In this document: piece by piece, positions 32,792-40,932 of the stretch
Numbering within the stretch: the stretch's first letter is position 1
How the letters are laid out: each line of letters opens with the position of its first letter
Assembly: GCA_934630495.1 (NCBI GenBank)
Contig: CAKTVW010000014.1
Span: 1 to 51,453, forward strand
Direction of reading: 5' to 3'
Length of the DNA stretch: 51,453 nucleotides
Source: an uncultured Oscillospiraceae bacterium
GTDB taxonomy: Bacteria; Bacillota; Clostridia; Oscillospirales; Oscillospiraceae
Program-made: the position numbers and the translations under genes
Notes under the pieces: generated by a model
Told to the model about the DNA's origin: nothing
Seen by the model: only the letters and a program-made list of their open reading frames with translations
Database searches by the model: none

Positions 32792-34131
32792 AAAAACTGA
32801 CGCACAAATGGCAGCTCTATCTGTATGCCGTTTCGGGAATGGGCGTGAATATGCTCAACCTGATGATGGGCTCGTATCTTTGCAGTGCGCTGCTCGTCGG
32901 CGGCTTTGACGCGAAGGTCGTACCGTTTCAGACATATTTGCAGAAGGACCTTGTCATCCCGGCGGTATGGGCGGTGTTTGCCCTGATCGCCAAGATCATC
33001 GACGGCGTGATCGATATTCCCATGGCTTCGTTCACAGACCGTCTGCGCTCCAAATGGGGCAGACGCCGTCCGTCGCTCATAATGGGACTGGTGCCGATGG
33101 TGCTGGCGTATGTGCTGTTTCTGGTGATCCCGAATCCCTCCGGCGCAACGCTGCTCAATACGGTCTATTTCGGCCTTGTGCTGTGTGTGTTCTATACGTT
33201 CTATACGCTGACAATGGTTACTTATTACGCGACTTTTACGGAGATTGTCGAGACGGAGGCGGAACGCAGCCTCATTTCCAACGTGAAGTCCGTCTGCGAT
33301 ATCGTCTATTTTATCCTCGGCTATGTCGTTGTGAGAATGCTTCTCAACGGCATGAACATTCGCCCGGTCGCGCTGATCGTACTGCCGCTCGTGCTGACGA
33401 TGCTGATCCCGCTCTTTATGATAAAAGAGGATTCCACGCTCGGCAGCAAATTGTCCGACGGCTCGCATACCGTCAATATGTTCCGTTCGCTCCGCTGCAC
33501 GTTCCAAAACCGTTCTTATGTTGCGTGGATGCTGGTCGCCGCGTTTATGAATTTCGGCGTGCAGCTCTTTCTCGGCGGCATTAACGAGTACTTTTCCTAT
33601 GTCGGGATGAGTATGATATTTGTGATGGTCGCGGCGTTCATTCCGGTTCCGCTGACCCTGCTGCTGTATAACAGACTGCAAAAGAAATACGGCTTCGGCT
33701 TTGCCTACCGCTATGCGCTGCTGATGTTCTCCTTCGGCATGGTCGTGATGTTCCTCGTGGGCATTATGCCCGCCGGGACCGCTAAGACCGTCCTCTCGAT
33801 CGTCTCGGGACTGATCTGTTCCTTTGCGATCGGCGCACTGTTCGCCGTTGCGTACTCCGTGCCGTCGCAGCTTGCCGCCGATGAAGAAAAGGAAACGGGT
33901 GTTTCCAACGGCGCGATGTATTTCGCGGTGCAGGGCCTTGTGTCCGGTATCGCGACGGGATTGGCGACGGGCGTTGTGCTGACGGCGCTGAAGGGAAGCG
34001 AGGAGAGCGCCTCCTCCGCGATCACATACATTACGCTGATCTCTGCGGCGGGCACGCTCGCGGCGTTCCTCTGCACGTTCGGCCTGCCCAACGCCGTAAA
34101 GAACATCGGAAAAGAGCATAAAGAAAAATAA
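32788..34131 (+). CDS. GPH-family (MFS-like) cation symporter
   Basis: 447 residues with about twelve hydrophobic segments. The loop between helices 2 and 3, DRLRSKWGRRRP, is the hallmark of glycoside-pentoside-hexuronide:cation symporters, and the later AVAYSVPSQLAADEE also fits. Family members mostly move sugars, but some move other solutes. It overlaps the DegV gene by 4 bases and sits 12 bases before fakA, so it belongs to the lipid operon. A substrate linked to lipid metabolism (a glycoside headgroup, lysolipid or fatty acid derivative) is inferred from position only. Confidence 0.85.
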   Translation: MKKLTHKWQLYLYAVSGMGVNMLNLMMGSYLCSALLVGGFDAKVVPFQTYLQKDLVIPAVWAVFALIAKIIDGVIDIPMASFTDRLRSKWGRRRPSLIMGLVPMVLAYVLFLVIPNPSGATLLNTVYFGLVLCVFYTFYTLTMVTYYATFTEIVETEAERSLISNVKSVCDIVYFILGYVVVRMLLNGMNIRPVALIVLPLVLTMLIPLFMIKEDSTLGSKLSDGSHTVNMFRSLRCTFQNRSYVAWMLVAAFMNFGVQLFLGGINEYFSYVGMSMIFVMVAAFIPVPLTLLLYNRLQKKYGFGFAYRYALLMFSFGMVVMFLVGIMPAGTAKTVLSIVSGLICSFAIGALFAVAYSVPSQLAADEEKETGVSNGAMYFAVQGLVSGIATGLATGVVLTALKGSEESASSAITYITLISAAGTLAAFLCTFGLPNAVKNIGKEHKEK

Positions 34132-34143
34132 AGGAATTGCTTT

Positions 34144-35793
34144 ATGAAAACCAGACGAGTAAACGGGCTGTTGTTTGAAAAAATGCTGCTCAACGGCCTT
34201 GCGAACATTCGATTGAACACGGAACGGATCAATGATCTGAACGTCTTCCCCGTCGCCGACGGCGACACCGGGACCAATATGAGCCTGACCCTGGAAAACG
34301 GGCTTCGCGCGGCAAAGCGGACCCCGGAGCTGGGCGCTTACCTCAAGGGCCTGAGCGAGGGGATGCTGTTCGGTGCGCGGGGCAATTCCGGCGTGATCCT
34401 GTCGCAAATTTTCAACGGCATTTTTCAGAGCTTGGCACATTGCTCCGCCGCGACGCCCGGCGATCTGCGCAATGCCTTCATTCGCGGCTACAAGGTCGCC
34501 TATGATTCCGTCGTCTGCCCGGTCGAGGGCACGATCCTGACCGTTGCGCGGGAGGGGATCGAGCACATCCGCAATCAGATCGACCGCAGCACGACCGTTG
34601 AGACGCTGCTTTCGATCTACATTGCCGAAATGAAAAAAACGCTGGCCTATACGCCGGAACTGCTGCCCGTTCTCAAGGAGTCCGGCGTGGTCGACAGCGG
34701 CGGCGCGGGCTATATCGTGATCGTCGAGGGAATGCTCAAGTATCTCTACGGCGAGATATTGAAATCCCAGCGCGGAAAGCAGATCGAGACGGCACAGCCG
34801 ACCGGAGAGAGAAGCATGGATGCCTTTGACGAAAACAGCCCGTTTGAATACGGCTACTGCATGGAGTTTATCCTGCAGCTCATGGCGGACAAAAAATATA
34901 CACAGCGTTTTGTTCTGGGGGATTTTGTCGAGGACCTGAAGCACTACGGAAATTCTCTGGTCGTTACGCAGAGCGGAAAGCGCGTGAAGGTGCATATCCA
35001 CACCTTCCGACCCGCAAAGATCATCACCGCCTGCCAGGAATACGGAGAGTTTTTGACCTTCAAGCTGGAAAACATGCAGCTTCAGCACAATGAGCATCAG
35101 GAGAAGCTTGCCGGACGCAAGGAGCATAAAACGCTTGCGGTCGTTACCGTGGCGGACGGAGAGGGGCTTCGGTCGGTATTTCGTGAGTTGGGATGCGACT
35201 GTGTTCTCGACGGCGGCCCGACGATGAACACCTCCAGCCGCGAATTTGTCGATGCTTTTGCGCAATTGGATGCCGACGCGATCGTGGTGCTTCCAAATAA
35301 CAAGAATATCGTCCGCGCGGCGGAGCAGGCGGTCGCGCTTTCCGGCGCGGAGAACATCTTTGTGCTCCCGACCGCTTCCGTTGCGGAGGGCTATTGTGCG
35401 CTGTCGATGGATATTCCCGACAGCGGCGACGTACAGAACCGTCTGCGGCAGATGCGTTCCGGCGCGGAGAGCATGCTTACGCTGTCCGTTACGACCGCAA
35501 CGCGCGATTATGCCCACGGGGAGCTTGTCTGCAAGGCGGGAGAAAAGGTCGCGATCTTGCAGGATGCTCCGGTCGCTGCCGCTGCCGACGAGATTACGGC
35601 GCTGACGGAGGGCCTGCGTCGGATCGAGGAGCTGTCCGATAAGGAATGCTGTGTGGTATTTCTCGGACAGGACGCCGCCGAAGCCGATGAGGATGCGATC
35701 ACGCAGGCAGTCGCTTCGCTGGCGCCGTGCATGGAGCTGACGTTCTTCCGCGGAGGGCAGAGCCTCTATCGCTGGATTCTCGGCGTATTCTAG
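34144..35793 (+). CDS. fakA: Fatty acid kinase catalytic subunit FakA (DAK2 domain)
   Basis: 549 residues, matching FakA (about 550). It phosphorylates FakB-bound fatty acids to acyl-phosphates that PlsX/PlsY can use. The DAK2/DhaL nucleotide-binding part shows FPVADGDTGTNMSLTL (Asp ligands for Mg) and GARGNSGVILSQ; the central part has VVDSGGAGY. The C-terminal half includes HIHTFRP and the NNKNIVRAAEQAV segment typical of FakA. It is 12 bases after the transporter and 9 before the second hydrolase. Combined with the adjacent DegV protein, a working FakAB pair is likely. Confidence 0.9.
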   Translation: MKTRRVNGLLFEKMLLNGLANIRLNTERINDLNVFPVADGDTGTNMSLTLENGLRAAKRTPELGAYLKGLSEGMLFGARGNSGVILSQIFNGIFQSLAHCSAATPGDLRNAFIRGYKVAYDSVVCPVEGTILTVAREGIEHIRNQIDRSTTVETLLSIYIAEMKKTLAYTPELLPVLKESGVVDSGGAGYIVIVEGMLKYLYGEILKSQRGKQIETAQPTGERSMDAFDENSPFEYGYCMEFILQLMADKKYTQRFVLGDFVEDLKHYGNSLVVTQSGKRVKVHIHTFRPAKIITACQEYGEFLTFKLENMQLQHNEHQEKLAGRKEHKTLAVVTVADGEGLRSVFRELGCDCVLDGGPTMNTSSREFVDAFAQLDADAIVVLPNNKNIVRAAEQAVALSGAENIFVLPTASVAEGYCALSMDIPDSGDVQNRLRQMRSGAESMLTLSVTTATRDYAHGELVCKAGEKVAILQDAPVAAAADEITALTEGLRRIEELSDKECCVVFLGQDAAEADEDAITQAVASLAPCMELTFFRGGQSLYRWILGVF

Positions 35794-35802
35794 GAGGCGG
35801 TT

Positions 35803-36735
35803 ATGATTTATTTTTGGATCGTATTTGCCGCGCTCATGCTCTTGTTCGTGCTGCCGACGCTGTTTATGTCCGCAGTGATCTATACGGTTTTGCTGGTCCG
35901 CACGAAGCCGGAGAAATGGGACCGCTCGTGCAGCATCCCGGAGGACGAGGAATATCTGCGGATGTTCGACGAAGGACTGGCGTGGGATGCGGTCTACGGC
36001 GGCTGCAAGCGCCCCGTGGAGATCACGAACGACGGCTTCCGCCTCTGCGGCGAATACTTTGACTTTGGCTTTGAGCGTGCGGTCATTATCATTGCGGGGC
36101 GTATGGAGTCCTGCCTGTACAGCTATTATTTTGCCGAGCCGTTCCGCGCGGCAGGGTACAACGTACTGGTGATCGACAACCGTGCGCACGGCCTGAGCGA
36201 CGGGAAGATCTCGTCGCTGGGCTACAAGGAATACCGCGATATTCTCGCTTGGAGCAGATTGCTGCATGACGAGCTGGGCAATCGCAGCGTCGTGCTGCAC
36301 GGTATCTGCATCGGTGGCTCGACGGCGCTGTTTGCGCTGACCGCGCCGGACTGCCCGGACTATATCGCGGGGATGTGCGTGGAGGGAATGTACAAGAGCT
36401 TCTACGAATCCTTCCGCAATCACATGGTGCTCGACAAGCGCCCGGTATTTCCGTTTGCGCTGGAGGTCATGCTGTATATCCGCCTGATCTCGGGCGCGAA
36501 CGCCGTGACCGACGGCCCGTATAAGCGCATCGGGCGGCTGAAAAAGCCGATTCTGTTCCTGCACAGCAGAGAGGATCAGTTCTCGTCGCCCGCGCTTGCG
36601 CAGAAGCTCTACGACGACTGTAATGCCGAAAAGCGCCTCGTCTGGTTCGACCACGGCGGACATTCGCGCATTCGCATCAACAATCGGGAAGCATACGACC
36701 GCGCGATCTTTGAATTTTTCAGCGATTTTTGTTGA
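35803..36735 (+). CDS. Membrane-anchored alpha/beta hydrolase with a Cys at the nucleophile elbow
   Basis: 310 residues with an N-terminal transmembrane helix (about 5-30) and an alpha/beta-hydrolase fold. The nucleophile elbow reads HGICIGGSTAL, so the GxSxG Ser is replaced by Cys. The other triad members appear intact: Asp in HSREDQF and His in DHGGHSRI. Cys at this position is known in dienelactone hydrolase, but that family is soluble. The enzyme may be a thiol hydrolase/acyl-transferase or a weakly active homologue. AGGAGG precedes the start. It is the last gene of the lipid cluster, and the next promoter overlaps its stop codon. Confidence 0.82.
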   Translation: MIYFWIVFAALMLLFVLPTLFMSAVIYTVLLVRTKPEKWDRSCSIPEDEEYLRMFDEGLAWDAVYGGCKRPVEITNDGFRLCGEYFDFGFERAVIIIAGRMESCLYSYYFAEPFRAAGYNVLVIDNRAHGLSDGKISSLGYKEYRDILAWSRLLHDELGNRSVVLHGICIGGSTALFALTAPDCPDYIAGMCVEGMYKSFYESFRNHMVLDKRPVFPFALEVMLYIRLISGANAVTDGPYKRIGRLKKPILFLHSREDQFSSPALAQKLYDDCNAEKRLVWFDHGGHSRIRINNREAYDRAIFEFFSDFC

Positions 36736-36760
36736 AAACGGGGCTGCAAGGTGGTATGAT
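36732..36760 (+). promoter_or_regulatory. Sigma-A-type promoter for the zinc-ribbon gene
   Basis: TTGAAA (36732-36737) overlaps the stop codon of the preceding gene; a 17-base spacer leads to TATGAT (36755-36760). A short hairpin (GGTACCGCA with TGCGGTGCC) follows in the leader. Confidence 0.75.
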
Positions 36761-36822
36761 ATAGATGGTACCGCACAGATGCGGTGCCATGGCACAACAG
36801 AGATGAGAGAGGAGGTGTAACT

Positions 36823-37263
36823 ATGTTCTGTCCGAATTGTGGGACCAATGTTGAGGACGGCGCTCGTTTCTGCCCGAACTGCAGCGCGGCGCTTACCGAC
36901 GAGGCTCCGGCACAGGAGACCGTTCCTGTGCAGGAAAGCGCTCCCGTCTATCAGGCACAGCCTGTGACTCCGGCAGCACCCGCCTTTAATACGACGAATA
37001 TTCTGGTATTCGGTATTTTGGGCCTTGTCTTCGCTGAGTTCGGTATTCTTGGCATTATTTTCTCTGCGATCGCGAAGAGTAAGGTCAAGGCTTATCTTGC
37101 GGCAGGCGGTCAGCTTACGGGCAAGGCAAAGGTCGGCAGCATTCTTGCGACGGTCGGTATGATTATCAGCATCATCATGACGGTTTTCTGGGTGATCTAC
37201 ATTATTGTGATCGCTGTTGCGGCCGGCGCGGCTTCGGCTATCAACTCCGGGTATTATTATTAA
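36823..37263 (+). CDS. Zinc-ribbon protein with two transmembrane segments (DUF4190-like)
   Basis: 146 residues. The N-terminal FCPNCGTNVEDGARFCPNCS is a four-Cys zinc ribbon (Cys3, 6, 17, 20) on the cytoplasmic side. A Pro/Ala/Gln-rich linker follows, then two long hydrophobic regions (about residues 59-85 and 103-138). The layout matches small zinc_ribbon_2 plus DUF4190-type membrane proteins common in Clostridia, whose function is unknown. The start at 36823 is fixed by GGAGGTG and by the zinc ribbon beginning at once; the upstream ATG 36784 lacks such a site. It has its own promoter and a hairpin downstream. Confidence 0.83.
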   Translation: MFCPNCGTNVEDGARFCPNCSAALTDEAPAQETVPVQESAPVYQAQPVTPAAPAFNTTNILVFGILGLVFAEFGILGIIFSAIAKSKVKAYLAAGGQLTGKAKVGSILATVGMIISIIMTVFWVIYIIVIAVAAGAASAINSGYYY

Positions 37264-37275
37264 TGACAGATGGCA

Positions 37276-37595
37276 GGAAGCTCCGAGGAATCTCGGAGCT
37301 TCCTCAGACTGTCAAAAAAATCCGGAATCGTCAAAATCAGTTAACTATTTAACGGATTTTGCTTTAAGCGTTTTGATTCGCAAAAATGGAATATTCCGAA
37401 CTTTATAATGTTAGAATCTGCTTGCTCCGCAAGGATTTTGACTTACTGCGCAACTCACGCCCTACCGTACCCACGTACGCCGACGGGCGTGAGTTGCTTG
37501 TCTTCCGAACTTTTTAGCAGTCTGTCAGCGTGTCGAAAAGGTTTTTTCGACACGCTGAGGAAGCTCCGAGGTTCCTCGGAGCTTCCCCTTTTTTT
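37276..37595 (+). repeat. Multi-hairpin intergenic repeat element, copy A
   Basis: This fills most of the 408-base gap before addB. It consists of a 12-bp hairpin (37276-37303), an AT-rich stretch with TCGTCAAAATC, a core (37371-37558), and a second hairpin (37559-37586) with the same CTCCGAG stem as the first, ending in a T-run (37589-37595) that is a good terminator. The core holds CTTGC-GCAAG, a perfect 12-bp CAACTCACGCCC stem with an inner CGTAC-GTACG stem, and GTGTCGAAAA-TTTTCGACAC. The core is over 90% identical by eye to an inverted copy at 48295-48482. No transposase or open frame belongs to it. Confidence 0.85.
37559..37595 (+). terminator. Terminal hairpin plus T-run of repeat copy A
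   Basis: A 13-bp stem beginning GGAAGCTCCGAGG, with a 2-base loop as drawn (a few central pairs open in practice), is followed by CC and seven T. It would stop transcription entering from the zinc-ribbon gene before addB. Confidence 0.7.
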
Positions 37596-37671
37596 CGGAA
37601 AGACCTGTTTTTACGTCGAAAAATATGATACGATAGAAGAAAAGCAGAAATAAGCGGTAAGGGGTGAGACG

Positions 37672-40600
37672 ATGCTGCATCTATGGTTCTGTACCGATCG
37701 AAAATACAATACCGCGCGAATGCTTCGGGCGCTCTGTGAACGGGCGTCTGCGGGAGAGCGGCGGCTCATTCTTCTGGAGCCGGAGCAGTTTTCGCATTCC
37801 GCCGAACGGCGGCTGTGCGAGATGGGCGGCGATACGATCTCCCGCAGCGCGGAGGTGTTGAGCTTTTCCAGACTGGCCGACCGTGTCTTCAGCCGGGTCG
37901 GCGGACTTGCCGAGGTCGAAACGGATAACGGCGGCAAGCTGCTTCTGATGTCGCTGGCGATCGAGCAGATTCGTCCGAAGCTGAAAATGTTCGGAAATAC
38001 CGGCTCTAAACCGGAATTTCTCTTAAAGCTGCTCGACGCGGTCGACGAGTTTCACAGCTTCTGCATCACGCCGAACGCACTGCGGCACATCTCCGAAAAG
38101 CTCAGCGGCGCACTTGCGGCCAAAACGGAGGAGCTTGCGCTCATCATGGAGAGCTATGACGCGGCCTGCGCGAACGTCGGGCAGAATCCGCAGACGCGCC
38201 TGACCCGTCTGTGCGAAATACTGCGGGAAAGCGACATTCTGGACGACTGCTGCTTTTTCTTAGACGGCTTTACGGACTTTAACGGCGTGGAGCAGGAAAT
38301 ATTGTGCCTGCTGATGCAGCGCGGCGCGGAGCTGAACGTCAATCTTTTCTGCGACGGCCCGGACAGTACCGCACAGCAGTATGCGGCGGCGCGTGACACT
38401 GCGGCGAAGCTTCTGCGCGGCGCGGCACAGTCCGAGATCAAAAGCCGGGTGCATTTGCTGCCTGCGGAGCAGGACGATTCGGCGATCGGCTTTTTGCGGC
38501 GGCATTTGTTCGGCGGAAGGCGCACGCAGTTTGCAGGCGGGCAGGAGCAGGTGTCGCTGATCCTGACGCCGGACGTCAGTACGGAATGCCGCGCCGTCGC
38601 GGGGGAAATCCTGCGCCTGATCGAGGAGGGCGCGCGCTGGCGGGACATTACCGTCGCCTGCGCGGACTATGCCGCCTATCGCGCGGCGCTGCGTTCGGTA
38701 TTCCGAAGAGCGGAGATCCCAGCGTATTTTGCGGGCGACAGCGATATTTTACATCAGCCTGTCGTCCATGCGCTGCTCGATGCGCTCGAGGCGGCGACGG
38801 GCGGCATGGAGCAGGAGGCGGTGCTTTCCTATCTGAAATCGGGCTTTTCCGGTATTTCGGAGGATCGCTGCGACCGCTTGGAAAACTATGTGCTGCTGTG
38901 GGGTGTCCGCGGCAGCCGCTGGGAAAAACCGTGGACGATGAATCCCTACGGCTATCGGCGCGAAGCGGACGACCATGCGCAGGAGCTGCTCGAGGCGTTG
39001 AATGCCGACCGAAAAACGGCGGTTATGCCGCTGCTGCGGCTTCGCGACAGCCTGCGCACGGCTGCGACGACGGGGGAAATGGTCCTCGCGCTGAACACCT
39101 TTATGGAAACGATCGGGCTGAACGAACGCCTGAACGCAATGGCGGAGGAGGCCTATGCCAAGGGGGAGCTGCAGCTTGCGCAGGAGTACGCGCAGGTCTA
39201 TGCGATCATCTGCGGCCTGATGGAGCAGCTATACGGCATTCTCGGAGCGGCACAGCGCTCGGCGGAGGAATTTTACCGCGTGCTTCGCACGGCCCTGAGC
39301 CGCTATTCCGTCGGTACGATCCCGGCAAGTCTGGACTGTGTCGGCGTGGGAAGCATTCTGTCGCAAAGACAGTGCGACAGTAAATATCTGTTCGTTCTGG
39401 GAGCAAACGAAGGAGCGCTCCCAAGCGTGCAAAGCAGCCAAAGCGTCTTGACCGATCAGGAGCGCGAACGCCTGATCGCACTCGGCGTCAGCCTGATGCC
39501 GACGGCGGCGGGGCGGCTGGAACGGGAGCTTGCGGCGATCAACAGCGTGCTCAACACGCCGACGGAGCACCTGTGGCTGAGTGCGACGGAGGGAAGCGAG
39601 TCCTACTATCTGCGCCGCGCGGCCGTGCTGCTTCCCGATATGGCGGTCCTCCGCGATGCCTCCGGCCTGACGGAGCGCTCGGAGAGAGATTATCTGGACT
39701 ATCTTGTCGGCGTCCCGGAGCGGCAAAATGCACCGGACGCCATGGCGCAGAAGGCGGCGCGCCTTTCCGAAGGCTATGCCGTCGGAACGCTCTCGCCCGA
39801 GGCAGTCGAGGCGCTTTACCGCAGGCCGCTCCGCCTTTCCTCGACGCAGATCGATACCTTGGCCGCCTGCCGCTTCTGCTATTTCCTGCGCTACGGTCTG
39901 CGCGCGGAGGAGCGAAAGACGGCGGAAATGGACCCCTCACTCTACGGGACCTTTGTGCATGACGTGCTGGAGCATACGGCGCGGCAGGTGCAGCGGGAGG
40001 GCGGCTTCAAGGCGGTCTCACATGAGCGCGTCCTGCGGATCGCGCAGGCGCGGATGGAGGAATACGCGCAGACCAAGCTGGCCGATCTCTGGGAATCGGC
40101 GCGTGCGGAATATCTGTTCCGCCGAAGCTTTTCCGAGGTAAGACAGGTCGTGACGGAGCTGTATCGGGAGCTGTCGCGATCGGAATTTGAGCCGAAATGG
40201 TTTGAACTGCACTTTGCCCGCGACGGCGTTCTGCCTGCCGTCACGATCGCGGGAGAAAAAATGACTGCGCTTTTGGAGGGCTATGTCGACCGCGCGGATG
40301 TCTGGCATCGCGGCGACCGCGTCTATGTCCGCATCGTGGACTACAAGACCGGCCCGAAGAGCTTTGAATATCACAAAATTCTGAGCGGCTTGGGGCTTCA
40401 GATGCTGCTCTACCTCTTTGCGCTGGCGCGGAGCGGCGGTGTGCTGGGAGAGGGGGAGCTGTTGCCTGCGGGCGTACTGTACTTCCCGGCGCGTGTAGAA
40501 CGTGTGACGATCCCCGACAAGCTCGATCAGGCTGCGTTGGAGAAAAAACGACGGAAAAATTTACAGCGAAGCGGTCTGCTGCTTGACGAGGAACCGGTCC

Positions 40601-40932
40601 TGCAGGCAATGGAGCCGTGCGAGGGAGAGCCGGAGTTTTTGCCGTACGGCTACGACCGAAGCGGAGAGCGCACCGGTGATCTTGCAAGTGCCGAGCAGCT
40701 CGATGCACTGGAAAAATATGTGTTTCGGACCGTCGCCGCGCTGGGAGACGGCGTTTACGAGGGAAAGCTTGCGCCGAATCCCTATTTCTGCGGCGATAGG
40801 AGCAATGCCTGCCTGTATTGCCCGTTTTCCGGCGTTTGCCGCGGAGAACGGGAGGAACGCTGGCTGGCTTCGATCAAGGACCCGGCGGAGTTCTGGAAGG
40901 CCGTCGAGGAAGGAGGAACACGCTGTGGCTGA
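37672..40932 (+). CDS. addB: AddB, ATP-dependent helicase/exodeoxyribonuclease subunit B
   Basis: 1086 residues. AddB pairs with AddA to process double-strand DNA ends for recombination, cutting the 5' strand and scanning for Chi. The N-terminal part is a degraded helicase-like fold. The C-terminal RecB-type nuclease is clear: AACRFCYFLRYGL (first Cys of the 4Fe-4S staple), VHDVLEH and VDYKTGPKS (metal and catalytic residues), then ACLYCPFSGVC with the other Cys residues. It is slightly shorter than Bacillus AddB (about 1166). GGGGTGA precedes the ATG. The addA start overlaps its end by 8 bases. The promoter is uncertain; TATGAT/TACGAT-like boxes at 37624-37634 have weak -35 partners. Confidence 0.93.
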   Translation: MLHLWFCTDRKYNTARMLRALCERASAGERRLILLEPEQFSHSAERRLCEMGGDTISRSAEVLSFSRLADRVFSRVGGLAEVETDNGGKLLLMSLAIEQIRPKLKMFGNTGSKPEFLLKLLDAVDEFHSFCITPNALRHISEKLSGALAAKTEELALIMESYDAACANVGQNPQTRLTRLCEILRESDILDDCCFFLDGFTDFNGVEQEILCLLMQRGAELNVNLFCDGPDSTAQQYAAARDTAAKLLRGAAQSEIKSRVHLLPAEQDDSAIGFLRRHLFGGRRTQFAGGQEQVSLILTPDVSTECRAVAGEILRLIEEGARWRDITVACADYAAYRAALRSVFRRAEIPAYFAGDSDILHQPVVHALLDALEAATGGMEQEAVLSYLKSGFSGISEDRCDRLENYVLLWGVRGSRWEKPWTMNPYGYRREADDHAQELLEALNADRKTAVMPLLRLRDSLRTAATTGEMVLALNTFMETIGLNERLNAMAEEAYAKGELQLAQEYAQVYAIICGLMEQLYGILGAAQRSAEEFYRVLRTALSRYSVGTIPASLDCVGVGSILSQRQCDSKYLFVLGANEGALPSVQSSQSVLTDQERERLIALGVSLMPTAAGRLERELAAINSVLNTPTEHLWLSATEGSESYYLRRAAVLLPDMAVLRDASGLTERSERDYLDYLVGVPERQNAPDAMAQKAARLSEGYAVGTLSPEAVEALYRRPLRLSSTQIDTLAACRFCYFLRYGLRAEERKTAEMDPSLYGTFVHDVLEHTARQVQREGGFKAVSHERVLRIAQARMEEYAQTKLADLWESARAEYLFRRSFSEVRQVVTELYRELSRSEFEPKWFELHFARDGVLPAVTIAGEKMTALLEGYVDRADVWHRGDRVYVRIVDYKTGPKSFEYHKILSGLGLQMLLYLFALARSGGVLGEGELLPAGVLYFPARVERVTIPDKLDQAALEKKRRKNLQRSGLLLDEEPVLQAMEPCEGEPEFLPYGYDRSGERTGDLASAEQLDALEKYVFRTVAALGDGVYEGKLAPNPYFCGDRSNACLYCPFSGVCRGEREERWLASIKDPAEFWKAVEEGGTRCG

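Noticed and set aside
32710..36795. 1361-codon open frame on the minus strand opposite the DegV-GPH-FakA-hydrolase genes
   Set aside because: The plus strand has four overlapping, well-recognised genes with good start sites; the antisense product is Arg/His-rich with no family resemblance.
37276..37595. CRISPR array or insertion sequence at the hairpin-rich region
   Set aside because: There are no regular short repeats with unique spacers and no transposase or target-site pattern typical of an insertion sequence.
37408..37653. 81-codon open frame containing CATHALPY and CRKGFFDTL
   Set aside because: It lies inside repeat copy A; the same peptide appears in copy B in front of rpe. The conservation reflects the DNA/RNA hairpins, and no ribosome-binding site is present.
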